Assembly: GCA_900542765.1 (NCBI GenBank)
Contig: UQOX01000020.1
Location: 1-49,918 of the forward strand
Reading direction: 5' to 3'
DNA from: an uncultured Porphyromonadaceae bacterium
Lineage (GTDB): Bacteria > Bacteroidota > Bacteroidia > Bacteroidales > UBA11471
Length of the DNA stretch: 49,918 nt
The notes beneath the pieces were generated by a model. The model ran no database searches and had not been told where the DNA came from. It saw only the letters and a list, made by a program, of their open reading frames with translations. A program made the position numbers and the translations under genes. Shown piece after piece: positions 16,172 through 29,466 of the stretch (positions are counted from its first letter, which is position 1; each line of letters begins with the position of its first letter).

Positions 16172-17551
16172 ATGGATAAATATATAAAAAGCCTGATGCG
16201 ATTGTTTATGATCGTGGCAATACTGGGCATCTCGGGAATATTTTCCGATGTAGTCGCCCAAGAACCGATGGCCGAAGTTGCGGCCGAAACCCTTGTCGAC
16301 ACTCCCACGCTCGATAGTGGAAATACGGCCTGGATAATGGTGGCAACCATTCTTGTGTTGTTGATGAGCATTCCCGGCATTGCTCTTTTTTACGGCGGTC
16401 TTGTACGCCAGAAAAACGTGTTGAGCGTGATCATGCAGACCCTTTTTATTGTCGGTGTCGTTTCGATTTTGTGGGTGGCTTTCGGGTATAGCTGGGCCTT
16501 CGGAACCGGTTTTATGGAGTCGGGCAACCCGTTGAAAGCCGTGATTGGAGGTTTCGACAAAGTCTTCCTGCGAGGCATAACCTTGGATACCCTCACCGTA
16601 GGGAACATTCCCGAATTGACCTTTGTCATGTTCCAATGTATGTTTGCCATCATCACACCCGCCCTTATCTTGGGCGCATTTGCCGAGCGCATCAAGTTCT
16701 CGGGCTACACCCTCTTCATCATCTTGTGGGTGATTATAGCCTATTTCCCCATGGCTCACTGGGTGTGGGGCGGTGGTTTCCTGCAACAAATGGGAGCCAT
16801 TGATTTCGCCGGAGGAACGGTGGTACACATCAACGCCGGTATCTCGGCACTGGTCATGGCCATCATGCTGGGTAAACGCGAAGATTATCGCATCGGTCAC
16901 CCTATCACGCCCCACAATATTACGTTTGTTTTTATGGGAACGTCGTTCCTGTGGCTGGGGTGGTTCGGATTCAATGCCGGTAGTGGTCTCGCCGCAGACG
17001 GATTGGCCGCCAACGCCTTCCTGGTAACCCATGTAGCCACGGCTGTTGCCGCCGTCACCTGGTTGGTTATCGATTGGCTTTGCAACAAGAAACCCACCAC
17101 GGTCGGTGCGTGCACCGGTGCTGTGGCCGGATTGGTGGCCATTACACCGGCTGCCGGCACGGTCGATTTGCTGGGTGCCTTCTTTATCGGTCTCATTACA
17201 CCCATTGTCTGCTTCTTTATGGTAGCCGTGGTAAAACCGAAATTCAAATACGATGACGCTCTCGATGCTTTTGGCGTACATGGTGTCGGAGGTATTGTAG
17301 GGTCGATTCTTACCGGTGTTTTTGCGACACGTTATGTTACCGGTGAAGACGGAGTACAAGGTGCATTATATGGAGACTGGCATCAGTTGTGGGTACAAGT
17401 TTTTGCCACAGTGGTGTCGATGGTGTTCAGTGCCGTGGTAACCTTCATCTTGTATAAGATAGTCGACAAGACGGTTGGTATCCGAGCCGACAGACGGGTC
17501 GAAGACGAGGGTCTCGACATTTACGAACACGGAGAGTCGGCCTACAACTAA
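16172..17551 (+). CDS. amtB: Ammonium transporter AmtB
   Basis: An inner-membrane ammonium channel of 459 residues with an N-terminal signal-like segment ending near VVAQ, followed by the eleven-helix Amt core starting at GNTAWIMVATILVLLMSIPG. Family marks include ALFYGGLVRQKN, AHWVWGGGFL, GGTVVHINAG (first pore His) and DALDAFGVHGVGG (second pore His). The tail RADRRVEDEGLDIYEHGESAYN is the cytosolic GlnK-contact segment. The start at 16172 is used because an earlier in-frame ATG at 16100 adds a hydrophilic stretch that would spoil the signal segment. Confidence 0.96.
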   Translation: MDKYIKSLMRLFMIVAILGISGIFSDVVAQEPMAEVAAETLVDTPTLDSGNTAWIMVATILVLLMSIPGIALFYGGLVRQKNVLSVIMQTLFIVGVVSILWVAFGYSWAFGTGFMESGNPLKAVIGGFDKVFLRGITLDTLTVGNIPELTFVMFQCMFAIITPALILGAFAERIKFSGYTLFIILWVIIAYFPMAHWVWGGGFLQQMGAIDFAGGTVVHINAGISALVMAIMLGKREDYRIGHPITPHNITFVFMGTSFLWLGWFGFNAGSGLAADGLAANAFLVTHVATAVAAVTWLVIDWLCNKKPTTVGACTGAVAGLVAITPAAGTVDLLGAFFIGLITPIVCFFMVAVVKPKFKYDDALDAFGVHGVGGIVGSILTGVFATRYVTGEDGVQGALYGDWHQLWVQVFATVVSMVFSAVVTFILYKIVDKTVGIRADRRVEDEGLDIYEHGESAYN

Positions 17552-17567
17552 TCTCATATATCTCGTC

Positions 17568-17606
17568 GGCAGGAGTGAGGCTCCTGCGGGAAATCTCGCT
17601 CCTGCC
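17568..17606 (+). other. Intercistronic hairpin between amtB and glnN
   Basis: GGCAGGAGTGAG (17568-17579) pairs with CTCGCTCCTGCC (17595-17606), 12 bp with one G-U pair and a 15-base loop. No T-run follows. It may set relative mRNA levels by slowing decay or attenuating, or give partial termination. Confidence 0.6.
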
Positions 17607-17650
17607 ATCGTATTACAAAAACAAACTTATCTCTAAACAATATAGTAAAA

Positions 17651-19837
17651 ATGAGTACATTAAGATTTCAAGTCCTTGATGAAGCTTTTAAACGAAAAGC
17701 TGTTGTTCTTGATGCGGAAGACAAACGCCCGTCGGAATTTTTCGGTGAACATGTGTTTGGCCGTGCAGCCATGGCCAAATACCTCTCCAAGAGAACCTAC
17801 AATGCCATCATCGATGCCATCGACAACGGAACGCCCCTGAGCCGTGAGTATGCCGACGGTGTGGCCACCGGCATGAAACAGTGGGCCATGGAGCAGGGGG
17901 CCACCCACTATACCCACTGGTTCCAACCTCTTACCGGCGGTACGGCCGAGAAGCACGATGCCTTTATCGAATTTGACAAAGGGGCCGTCATCGAAGAGTT
18001 TTCCGGGAAAATTCTGATTCAGCAGGAACCCGATGCATCGAGTTTCCCCAGCGGAGGTATCCGCAACACGTTCGAGGCCCGTGGTTATTCGGCATGGGAT
18101 CCCTCGTCTCCCGCTTTTGTCGTGGGTGACACTTTGTGCATTCCCACCGTATTCATCTCATATACCGGAGAAGCACTCGACTACAAGACGCCGTTGCTCA
18201 AAGCCATCTCGGCCTTGAACGAAGCCGCTGTGAAAGTGTGCCGCTTTTTCGATGAAAATGTGACGAAAGTCTTCTCTTATCTCGGCTGGGAGCAGGAATA
18301 TTTCCTCGTTGATGAGGCGCTCTATGCCGCTCGTCCCGACCTGGTGTTGACCGGTCGCACCCTCATGGGCCATGACAGTGCCAAGAACCAGCAGCTCGAA
18401 GACCACTACTTCGGTTCGATACCCACACGGGTCATCTCCTTCATGTCCGACCTCGAACGCGAATGCCTGAAACTTGGCATTCCCGTCAAGACCCGTCACA
18501 ATGAAGTGGCTCCCAATCAGTTTGAAGTGGCTCCCATCTTTGAGGAGACCAACTTGGCCAACGACCACAACCTCCTGCTCATGTCGGTCATGAAGAAAGT
18601 GGCCCGCCGTCACAACTTCCGTGTCTTGCTGCACGAGAAACCCTTCAAGGGCATCAACGGATCGGGCAAACACAACAACTGGTCGATGGGCACCAATACG
18701 GGTGTGAATCTGCTTGCTCCCGGAAAGAGCGGTGTGGAGAATTTGCAATTTGTAACCTTCTTGGTGAATGTGCTGATGGCGGTTTACAAGCACAATGACC
18801 TGCTCAAAGCCTCTATCTGCTCGGCTACCAATGCTCACCGTCTGGGCGCCAATGAGGCACCTCCCGCCATTGTTTCGGTCTTCCTTGGCAAGCAGATTAC
18901 CGAGGTTCTCGAAAAGCTCGAAGTTGCTACGACCGACGAGGCCATCACGATGGATCCCAAGAGCGGTCTCAAAATCGGCGTGGCACATATTCCCGAGATA
19001 TTCCTCGATAATACCGACCGCAACCGTACGTCGCCTTTTGCCTTCACCGGTAACCGCTTTGAGTTCCGCGCCGTCGGTTCGTCGGCCAACTGCGGTGCCG
19101 CCATGATTGTGCTCAATACGGCAGTGGCCGCCCAGCTCAATGATTTCTATGCCGAAGTGTCGAAGCTCATTGCCGCCGGTACTCAGAAAGAGAAAGCCAT
19201 CTTCACCGTTATCCGTTCGCTCATCAAGGAGTGCAAGGCCATTCGTTTCGATGGCAACGGTTACAGCGATGAGTGGAAAGCCGAAGCGGCCCGCCGCGGT
19301 CTCGACTGCGAGACGAGCGTGCCTCTCAACTTCGATGCCTATCTGCGTCCGGAGAACGTGAAAATCTTCACCGACACCAAGGTGATGAGCGAGGTAGAGC
19401 TGCACTCCCGTTGCGAAGTGAAATGGGAAACATACACCAAGAAGATACAGATCGAGGCCCGTGTGCTCGGCGACCTGGCCATGAATCACATTGTGCCGGT
19501 TGCTTCGCGCTACCAGTCGATATTGCTCGACAACATTGCCAAGTTCAACTCGCTCTTCCCGGCCGACGAGGCAAAAGCTCTCGCCGCCCAGGACGTGGAG
19601 GTGGTGCGCAAAGTGTCGAAGCACATTACCACGGTGATTACCAAGGTCGATGCGATGGTCGATGCTCGCAAGGTCGCCAATAAGATTGCCAACGAACGCG
19701 AAAAGGCCATTGCATATCATGATACCGTGGTACCTTTGATGGACGAGATTCGCTATCATATCGACAAACTCGAACTTATTGTCGACAATGAAATGTGGCC
19801 TCTGCCCAAGTATCGCGAACTGTTATTTATCCGTTAA
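17651..19837 (+). CDS. glnN: Glutamine synthetase type III
   Basis: ATP-dependent amidation of glutamate to glutamine, the entry step of high-affinity ammonium assimilation. The 728-residue length is characteristic of GSIII, about 250 residues longer than GSI, forming double-hexamer rings. Signature segments include the N-terminal FGEHVFGRAAM, the metal/ATP regions KTRHNEVAPNQFE and NGSGKHNNWSMGT, and NRFEFRAVGSSANC. It follows amtB after a hairpin and precedes gltB. GSIII is not controlled by adenylylation, so control is probably at the transcript level. Confidence 0.97.
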   Translation: MSTLRFQVLDEAFKRKAVVLDAEDKRPSEFFGEHVFGRAAMAKYLSKRTYNAIIDAIDNGTPLSREYADGVATGMKQWAMEQGATHYTHWFQPLTGGTAEKHDAFIEFDKGAVIEEFSGKILIQQEPDASSFPSGGIRNTFEARGYSAWDPSSPAFVVGDTLCIPTVFISYTGEALDYKTPLLKAISALNEAAVKVCRFFDENVTKVFSYLGWEQEYFLVDEALYAARPDLVLTGRTLMGHDSAKNQQLEDHYFGSIPTRVISFMSDLERECLKLGIPVKTRHNEVAPNQFEVAPIFEETNLANDHNLLLMSVMKKVARRHNFRVLLHEKPFKGINGSGKHNNWSMGTNTGVNLLAPGKSGVENLQFVTFLVNVLMAVYKHNDLLKASICSATNAHRLGANEAPPAIVSVFLGKQITEVLEKLEVATTDEAITMDPKSGLKIGVAHIPEIFLDNTDRNRTSPFAFTGNRFEFRAVGSSANCGAAMIVLNTAVAAQLNDFYAEVSKLIAAGTQKEKAIFTVIRSLIKECKAIRFDGNGYSDEWKAEAARRGLDCETSVPLNFDAYLRPENVKIFTDTKVMSEVELHSRCEVKWETYTKKIQIEARVLGDLAMNHIVPVASRYQSILLDNIAKFNSLFPADEAKALAAQDVEVVRKVSKHITTVITKVDAMVDARKVANKIANEREKAIAYHDTVVPLMDEIRYHIDKLELIVDNEMWPLPKYRELLFIR

Positions 19838-19853
19838 TGAATACTTTTTCCGG

Positions 19854-19871
19854 CACTCTTTTATAAGAGTG
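19854..19871 (+). other. Short hairpin after glnN
   Basis: CACTCTT (19854-19860) pairs with AAGAGTG (19865-19871) around TTAT, 17 bases after the glnN stop. It is too weak and T-poor for a confident terminator; probably a 3' mRNA boundary. Confidence 0.4.
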
Positions 19872-19883
19872 TAAAAGACCTGA

Positions 19884-19923
19884 CCGGCAGATCGGATTTG
19901 AGGGCATTTGTCCGATTTGCCGG
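19884..19923 (+). other. Intercistronic hairpin upstream of gltB
   Basis: CCGGCAGATCGGA (19884-19896) pairs with TCCGATTTGCCGG (19911-19923), a 13-bp stem with one G-U pair and a 14-base loop, ending 35 bases before the gltB start. No T-run follows. With the hairpin at 17568-17606 it makes a repeated layout in which each large nitrogen gene is preceded by a stem-loop. Confidence 0.6.
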
Positions 19924-19958
19924 CAGGTTCCTTAAAATCAAACATTCATTTTATAATT

Positions 19959-24473
<4,515 letters not shown>

Positions 24474-24506
24474 CAACTCAGTGCAACCAGTAAAAAAGTA
24501 AGAATC

Positions 24507-25937
24507 ATGGGAAATCCGAAAGCATTTCTTAGCATAAATAGAAAAGAGGCGGGATACAGGCCCGTCCAGCAAAGAAAATATGATTTTGCCGAGGTCGAGC
24601 TCACCTTCAACGATGAGGAGTGCCATCAGCAAGCCTCCCGGTGCATGGACTGCGGCGTTCCGTTCTGTCACTGGAACTGTCCGCTGGGAAACCGGCAGCC
24701 AGAGTGGCAGGACCAGGTCTACAAGGGCAACTGGCGCGAAGCCTACCGCCTGTTGCAGGAGACCGATGACTTTCCCGAGTTTACGGGCAGAGTGTGCCCG
24801 GCTCTTTGCGAGAAGGGGTGTGTACTCATGTTGTCGGCCGATGCGCCGGTTACCGTTCGCAACAACGAGGCCGCCATTATCGAAAAGGCTTTTTCCGAGG
24901 GATATGTCGAGGCTTGTCCGCCGCGTACCCGCACCGGCAAACGGGTGGCTGTCATCGGTTCGGGACCGGCCGGCCTGGCTTGTGCCAACCAGCTCAACCG
25001 CAAGGGCCACACGGTCGACGTGTATGAAAAAGATGAGCGCATCGGCGGCCTGTTGCGACTGGGCATACCCGACTTTAAATTGAGCAAAAACGTTATCGAC
25101 CGTCGTTTGGCATTGCTCGAAAAGGAGGGAATCTCCTTCATCTGCAATACCCCGGTGGGCAAAGACAAGAAACAGTTGGCTACCCTGCTGGCCGACTACG
25201 ATGCCGTGTGTGTGGCCATCGGTTCGGGAGAGCCCCGCAATCTGGCGGTCGAGGGGCGGGACCTGAAAGGCGTCTATTTCGCCCTTGAATTGCTGAAACA
25301 GCAGAATCGCATCATTGCCGGCGAAAAGATTGCGCCCGAGGCTCTCATCTCGGCCAAGGGAAAACGGGTTCTCGTCATCGGTGGTGGCGACACGGGCTCC
25401 GACTGTGTGGGAACGGCCATACGCCAAGGTGCCGAGAGCGTGATGCAAATCGAGATCATGCCCAAGCCGCCTGTTGGCAAGAATCCTGCCACACCCTGGC
25501 CCAATTATCCGCAGGTACTCAAAACCTCCTCTTCCCATCAGGAAGGGTGTGAGCGCCGATGGAGCCTCGATACCGTGCGGTTCATCGGAGAGAACGGCAT
25601 TCTGAAACAGGTCGAGGTGGCACCCGTTACCTGGACCAAGGGCGAAGACGGCCGCATGACCATGCAACGGGCCGCCGATACCGAGATATTGAACGTCGAC
25701 CTGGTATTCCTGGCCATGGGCTTTGTGCACCCCGTTTACGAGGGGCTGGTCGAGCACCTCGGCGTGGCACTCGATGCTCGCAAGAATATTGCCGTCGATG
25801 CCGAGAACAAGAGCTCGGTCGATAAGGTCTTTGCCGCCGGCGACGCCTCTTACGGTGCCGGCCTGGTAGTGAGAGCCATCGCGTCGGGTCGTAAGGCAGC
25901 TGTTGCCATCGACCGTTATTTGTTGGACAAAAAATAA
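24507..25937 (+). CDS. gltD: Glutamate synthase small subunit
   Basis: The beta subunit of GOGAT, passing electrons from NADPH through FAD and two 4Fe-4S clusters to GltB. The 476 residues include cluster cysteines 46, 49, 54 and 58 (CMDCGVPFCHWNC) and 97, 101 and 105 (CPALCEKGC), an FAD Rossmann motif VIGSGPAGLACA near 149-160 and an NADPH motif VIGGGDTGSDCVG near the middle. Length and motif order are those of the family. It ends 7 bases before asnB. Confidence 0.97.
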   Translation: MGNPKAFLSINRKEAGYRPVQQRKYDFAEVELTFNDEECHQQASRCMDCGVPFCHWNCPLGNRQPEWQDQVYKGNWREAYRLLQETDDFPEFTGRVCPALCEKGCVLMLSADAPVTVRNNEAAIIEKAFSEGYVEACPPRTRTGKRVAVIGSGPAGLACANQLNRKGHTVDVYEKDERIGGLLRLGIPDFKLSKNVIDRRLALLEKEGISFICNTPVGKDKKQLATLLADYDAVCVAIGSGEPRNLAVEGRDLKGVYFALELLKQQNRIIAGEKIAPEALISAKGKRVLVIGGGDTGSDCVGTAIRQGAESVMQIEIMPKPPVGKNPATPWPNYPQVLKTSSSHQEGCERRWSLDTVRFIGENGILKQVEVAPVTWTKGEDGRMTMQRAADTEILNVDLVFLAMGFVHPVYEGLVEHLGVALDARKNIAVDAENKSSVDKVFAAGDASYGAGLVVRAIASGRKAAVAIDRYLLDKK

Positions 25938-25944
25938 GTATATC

Positions 25945-27609
25945 ATGTGTGGAATAGTAGGAATATTCAATATAAGCAGCGAACCTGAGCAGTTGCGCTC
26001 GCAGGTTCTGACCATGTCGCGTCGCATTCGTCATCGCGGACCCGACTGGTCGGGCATTTATGTCGGTAAAACGGCGATATTGGCCCACGAACGTCTCTCG
26101 ATTGTCGACCCCGCGTCGGGCGGGCAGCCTTTGAAGAGTCCCGATGGCAAACTCATTCTCTCGGTCAACGGTGAGATATATAACCACCGTGCCATTCGCA
26201 ACGGCATCTGCAAGGATTATCCGTTCCAGACTGGTTCCGATTGTGAAGTCATCTTGGCCCTGTATCAGAAGAAAGGTATCGATTTCCTCGAAGACCTTAA
26301 CGGCATCTTTGCCTTCGCTCTCTACGACGAAGAGAACGACCGTTTCCTCATCGCCCGCGATTCCATCGGTGTCATACCTCTCTACATGGGGAGTGACGAT
26401 GCGGGGCGCATCTATGTGGCTTCGGAGTTGAAGGCGCTCGAAGGCTTCTGCTCCGAGTACAAGCCTTTCCTTCCCGGCCATTACTACGACAGCCGTTCGG
26501 GTCGCATGGAACGGTGGTACAAACGCGACTGGGAGCAATACGACAATGTAAAAGACAACAGCGCCGACATTGCCGAGCTGCGCGAAGCCCTTTGCCAGTC
26601 GGTTCAACGTCAATTGATGAGCGACGTGCCTTATGGCGTGCTGCTTTCGGGCGGGCTCGACTCGTCGATTGTGTCGGCGGTGGCCAAGCGGTATGCCGCC
26701 CGCCGTGTCGAGACCGACAACACCCGTGAGGCGTGGTGGCCGCAGTTGCACTCGTTTGCCGTGGGACTGAAAGGGGCCCCCGACTTGGAAGCGGCCCGCA
26801 AGGTGGCCGATTACATCGGAACCGTGCATCACGAGATAAACTTCACCATACAGGAGGGCCTCGATGCCCTGCGCGATGTGATTTACTACATCGAGACCTA
26901 CGACGTAACCACCGTGCGTGCCTCGACTCCGATGTACCTGCTGGCGCGGGTCATCAAGTCGATGGGTATCAAGATGGTACTTTCGGGCGAAGGTGCCGAC
27001 GAGATTTTCGGCGGTTATCTCTACTTTCACAAGGCCCCCAATGCACAGGCTTTCCATGAGGAGTGCGTGCGTAAAATTTCGAAGTTGCACTTGTATGATT
27101 GTCTGCGGGCCAACAAATCACTCTCGGCCTGGGGGGTCGAGGGGCGTGTACCCTTCCTCGACAAGGAATTTATGGACGTGGCCATGCGCATCAACCCCGA
27201 AGCAAAGATGGCCAAAAACGGAAAGATGGAGAAATGGGTGCTCCGCAAAGCCTTTGAAGATATGCTGCCCGAGAGCGTGGCCTGGCGTCAGAAGGAGCAG
27301 TTCTCCGACGGTGTGGGGTACAGTTGGATTGATGTACTCAAACAGATAACCTCCGAACGGGTCTCCGACGAGGAGATGGCCCATGCTGCCGAACGCTTCC
27401 CCATCAACCCGCCCATGAACAAGGAGGAGTATTACTACCGTTCGATATTTGAAAGTCATTTCCCCTCGGCATCGGCTGCCCGCAGCGTTCCGTCCGAACG
27501 TTCGGTCGCTTGCAGCACCGCCACGGCCTTGGAGTGGGACGAGTCGTTCAAGAAACTCAACGACCCGTCGGGACGTGCCGTCAAGAACGTCCACATTAAA
27601 AGTTATTGA
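25945..27609 (+). CDS. asnB: Glutamine-hydrolysing asparagine synthetase B
   Basis: Makes asparagine from aspartate using the amide of glutamine and ATP. The 554-residue protein starts MCGIVGIF, so after Met removal Cys is the N-terminal glutaminase nucleophile, which fixes the start at 25945. The synthetase P-loop SGGLDSS is at 235-241 and the GEGADEIFGGY motif follows. It is the last gene of the nitrogen block, using glutamine from GSIII, and is followed by two hairpins, one a clear terminator. Confidence 0.97.
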   Translation: MCGIVGIFNISSEPEQLRSQVLTMSRRIRHRGPDWSGIYVGKTAILAHERLSIVDPASGGQPLKSPDGKLILSVNGEIYNHRAIRNGICKDYPFQTGSDCEVILALYQKKGIDFLEDLNGIFAFALYDEENDRFLIARDSIGVIPLYMGSDDAGRIYVASELKALEGFCSEYKPFLPGHYYDSRSGRMERWYKRDWEQYDNVKDNSADIAELREALCQSVQRQLMSDVPYGVLLSGGLDSSIVSAVAKRYAARRVETDNTREAWWPQLHSFAVGLKGAPDLEAARKVADYIGTVHHEINFTIQEGLDALRDVIYYIETYDVTTVRASTPMYLLARVIKSMGIKMVLSGEGADEIFGGYLYFHKAPNAQAFHEECVRKISKLHLYDCLRANKSLSAWGVEGRVPFLDKEFMDVAMRINPEAKMAKNGKMEKWVLRKAFEDMLPESVAWRQKEQFSDGVGYSWIDVLKQITSERVSDEEMAHAAERFPINPPMNKEEYYYRSIFESHFPSASAARSVPSERSVACSTATALEWDESFKKLNDPSGRAVKNVHIKSY

Positions 27610-27637
27610 AGCTTTTTTACTCTGTTGCATAGAGAGA

Positions 27638-27664
27638 GGATTTTCCGAGACGAGCGGAAAATCC
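27638..27664 (+). other. Hairpin after asnB
   Basis: GGATTTTCCG and CGGAAAATCC form a perfect 10-bp stem with a 7-base loop, three bases before the terminator hairpin. It lacks a T-run; it may protect the 3' end. Confidence 0.6.
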
Positions 27665-27666
27665 GG

Positions 27667-27701
27667 AATAAGCCTTGTTTGGAGAAACAGGGCTTATTTT
27701 T
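27667..27701 (+). terminator. Intrinsic terminator of the dapF-asnB block
   Basis: A 14-bp stem with one G-U pair (27667-27680 with 27685-27698), loop GGAG, followed by T residues. It closes the 15-kb transcription unit. Confidence 0.88.
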
Positions 27702-27804
27702 ATACATACAAGTAGGTAGAAGTAGACTCTTTTTTCATGCGATTGAGGGATTTCCTTTTTCCCCGTATTTCTGTTCCTTTGCCATACACTTAAAAACAAA
27801 AGCC

Positions 27805-28308
27805 ATGACAGGAATATTTTTTGGAAGTACGACCGGAACGACCGAGGAGTTGGCCGGAAAGATTGCCGCGGTACTTGGTGTTGCGGCTGCCGATATACAC
27901 AATGTGGGCAATACCGGAGCCGATGTGGTGAACCGGTACGACCTCTTGTTGTTGGGTACATCGACTTGGGGTGACGGAGAGTTGCAGGACGATTGGTATG
28001 ATTTTCTCGATGCACTGAAAAAACAGGATTTGACCGGCAAGAAAATCGGATTGTTTGGCTGTGGTGATGTCGAGTCATATCCCGATACTTTCTGCGATGG
28101 AGTGGGTCTCATCTATGAAGCCTTGGCCGGGAACGGTTGTCGTTGGGTCGGAACCTATACGCCCGAAGGGTATGCGGTAACCGATTCCAAGGTATGCAAA
28201 GAAGGAAAATTCGTGGGGCTTGCCATCGATGAGTGCAATGAGAGCGCTTTGACCGACGGTCGTATCGAACGGTGGGTATCGGCACTTAAAAACGACGGCG
28301 CTTTATGA
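27805..28308 (+). CDS. fldA: Flavodoxin
   Basis: A 167-residue FMN electron carrier that replaces ferredoxin, usually under iron limitation. The phosphate-binding loop FGSTTGTTEE is at residues 6-15, the isoalloxazine loops are STWGDGELQDDW and CGDVESYPDTFCD, and an insertion after residue 115 marks the long-chain class. The start at 27805 gives the standard N-terminus MTGIFFGST. The stop overlaps the next start (ATGA), so the DUF2023 protein is translationally coupled. It could serve IorAB or other oxidoreductases in the window, but that is inference. Confidence 0.95.
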   Translation: MTGIFFGSTTGTTEELAGKIAAVLGVAAADIHNVGNTGADVVNRYDLLLLGTSTWGDGELQDDWYDFLDALKKQDLTGKKIGLFGCGDVESYPDTFCDGVGLIYEALAGNGCRWVGTYTPEGYAVTDSKVCKEGKFVGLAIDECNESALTDGRIERWVSALKNDGAL

Positions 28309-28688
28309 GCATGGAGGAGTATGACCGCTTCGGGGCGATGAAGCTCTATTTTCACCAGATTTATGAGTTGAAGAAGGGGGTACGTCATCTGGTCTTGTGT
28401 ACCATGAGTGGCGATTGCGCCCGGCTTCTCATCGACCGTCTCAAAAGTCAGTGTATCGATTATGTGGAACAACCGGCAGGGACCGACAAGGTAAATCTCT
28501 ACTTCGGCAGGCGACAGTGTCTCGATGTGGTGCGTCATTTTATCTCCAAACCTTTGCACCGGCTCACCCCCGAAGAAGATTTCATGTTGGGGGTGATGCT
28601 GGGATATGACCTGACGATGCAGTGCGAACGCTTTTGCAACCGTCGGTCGGATACCTTTTCGGAGCCCTCCTTGGCGGCCGTTTTATAG
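28305..28688 (+). CDS. DUF2023 family protein
   Basis: A 127-residue cytoplasmic protein of the DUF2023 family, which is known to lie beside flavodoxin genes in anaerobes. The core begins MKLYFHQIYELKKGVRHLVL, so initiation at an internal ATG (28338) is possible, though the ATGA overlap with fldA favours 28305. No catalytic motif is recognised; four to five cysteines are present. Co-translation with flavodoxin suggests a partner or assembly role. Confidence 0.8.
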   Translation: MSMEEYDRFGAMKLYFHQIYELKKGVRHLVLCTMSGDCARLLIDRLKSQCIDYVEQPAGTDKVNLYFGRRQCLDVVRHFISKPLHRLTPEEDFMLGVMLGYDLTMQCERFCNRRSDTFSEPSLAAVL

Positions 28689-28728
28689 AAAAATGAAAAT
28701 CGGAAAAAGAAACTACCTCTAAATGTGT

Positions 28729-28736
28729 TATATTTG
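28729..28736 (+). promoter_or_regulatory. Possible -7 box for the hemerythrin-luxR pair
   Basis: TATATTTG fits the -7 consensus but has no TTG at -33. If real, transcription would start near 28742, after the ATG at 28738, and translation would begin at ATG 28765 or 28768. Confidence 0.3.
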
Positions 28737-28737
28737 T

Positions 28738-29466
28738 ATGACCGATATACATGCAATACAACCGATGATGTACAGACTGGGCAAATACAAGAAAACCGAC
28801 CCCATGAGCGTGTTGGTGTGCGAGAACTATCCGATATTGCTGGTTATGAGCCGATTCGGAATACCGCTGGGGTTTGGCGACAAAACGATAGAAGAGGTGT
28901 GCCGCGACAACGGTGTCGATGTCGATACCTTCTTGTCGATTACCAACTGCCTTCTCGACGAAGACCACACCGAGGCCGAAGCTTCCTCGTTTTCGATAGA
29001 GGCAATGATGCAATACCTGCACAACTCTCACGATTATTTCCTGCAATTCAAGTTGCCGGCCATTCGTCGCCGCCTTCTCGACGCCATCGATTGCGGGCAA
29101 AAAGATGTGTCGTTTGCCATCTTGTGTTTCTTCGACGAGTATGCGGCCGAAGTGCAGAAACACATGCACTACGAAGAGCAGACCGTCTATCCCTATGTTA
29201 CGGCGCTTCTCCGTATGGAACCGCTGCCGTCGGGGTACAGCATCGATGTTTTCAGCCGGCAGCACGACCAGGTCGAGGCCAAGCTCGGCGAGTTGAAAAA
29301 TATCCTCATCAAATACTATCCTGCCGAGAGCAGTAACGAGTTGAACTCGGTCTTGTTCGACATATTCACCTGTGAAGAAGATTTGGCTTCGCACAATTAT
29401 ATCGAGAACACGTTGTTTATTCCCGCCGTCATGAGGCTCGAACAGGAAAGGGCGCAAGGTCTATGA
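28738..29466 (+). CDS. Hemerythrin-domain protein, RIC/ScdA-like
   Basis: A 242-residue cytoplasmic protein with an N-terminal DUF542/ScdA_N-like segment (about 18-75, with a Cys in LVCENYP) and a C-terminal hemerythrin domain. Candidate di-iron ligands are His95 or His98, His142 and Glu146 (HMHYEE), His176, and His219 and Glu223 (HNYIE). Relatives of this type (YtfE/ScdA) repair iron-sulfur clusters or handle nitric oxide. The start is uncertain: 28738 is given, but ATG 28765/28768 would fit a nearby -7 box and the family's usual N-terminus. The stop overlaps the next start (ATGA). Confidence 0.85.
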   Translation: MTDIHAIQPMMYRLGKYKKTDPMSVLVCENYPILLVMSRFGIPLGFGDKTIEEVCRDNGVDVDTFLSITNCLLDEDHTEAEASSFSIEAMMQYLHNSHDYFLQFKLPAIRRRLLDAIDCGQKDVSFAILCFFDEYAAEVQKHMHYEEQTVYPYVTALLRMEPLPSGYSIDVFSRQHDQVEAKLGELKNILIKYYPAESSNELNSVLFDIFTCEEDLASHNYIENTLFIPAVMRLEQERAQGL

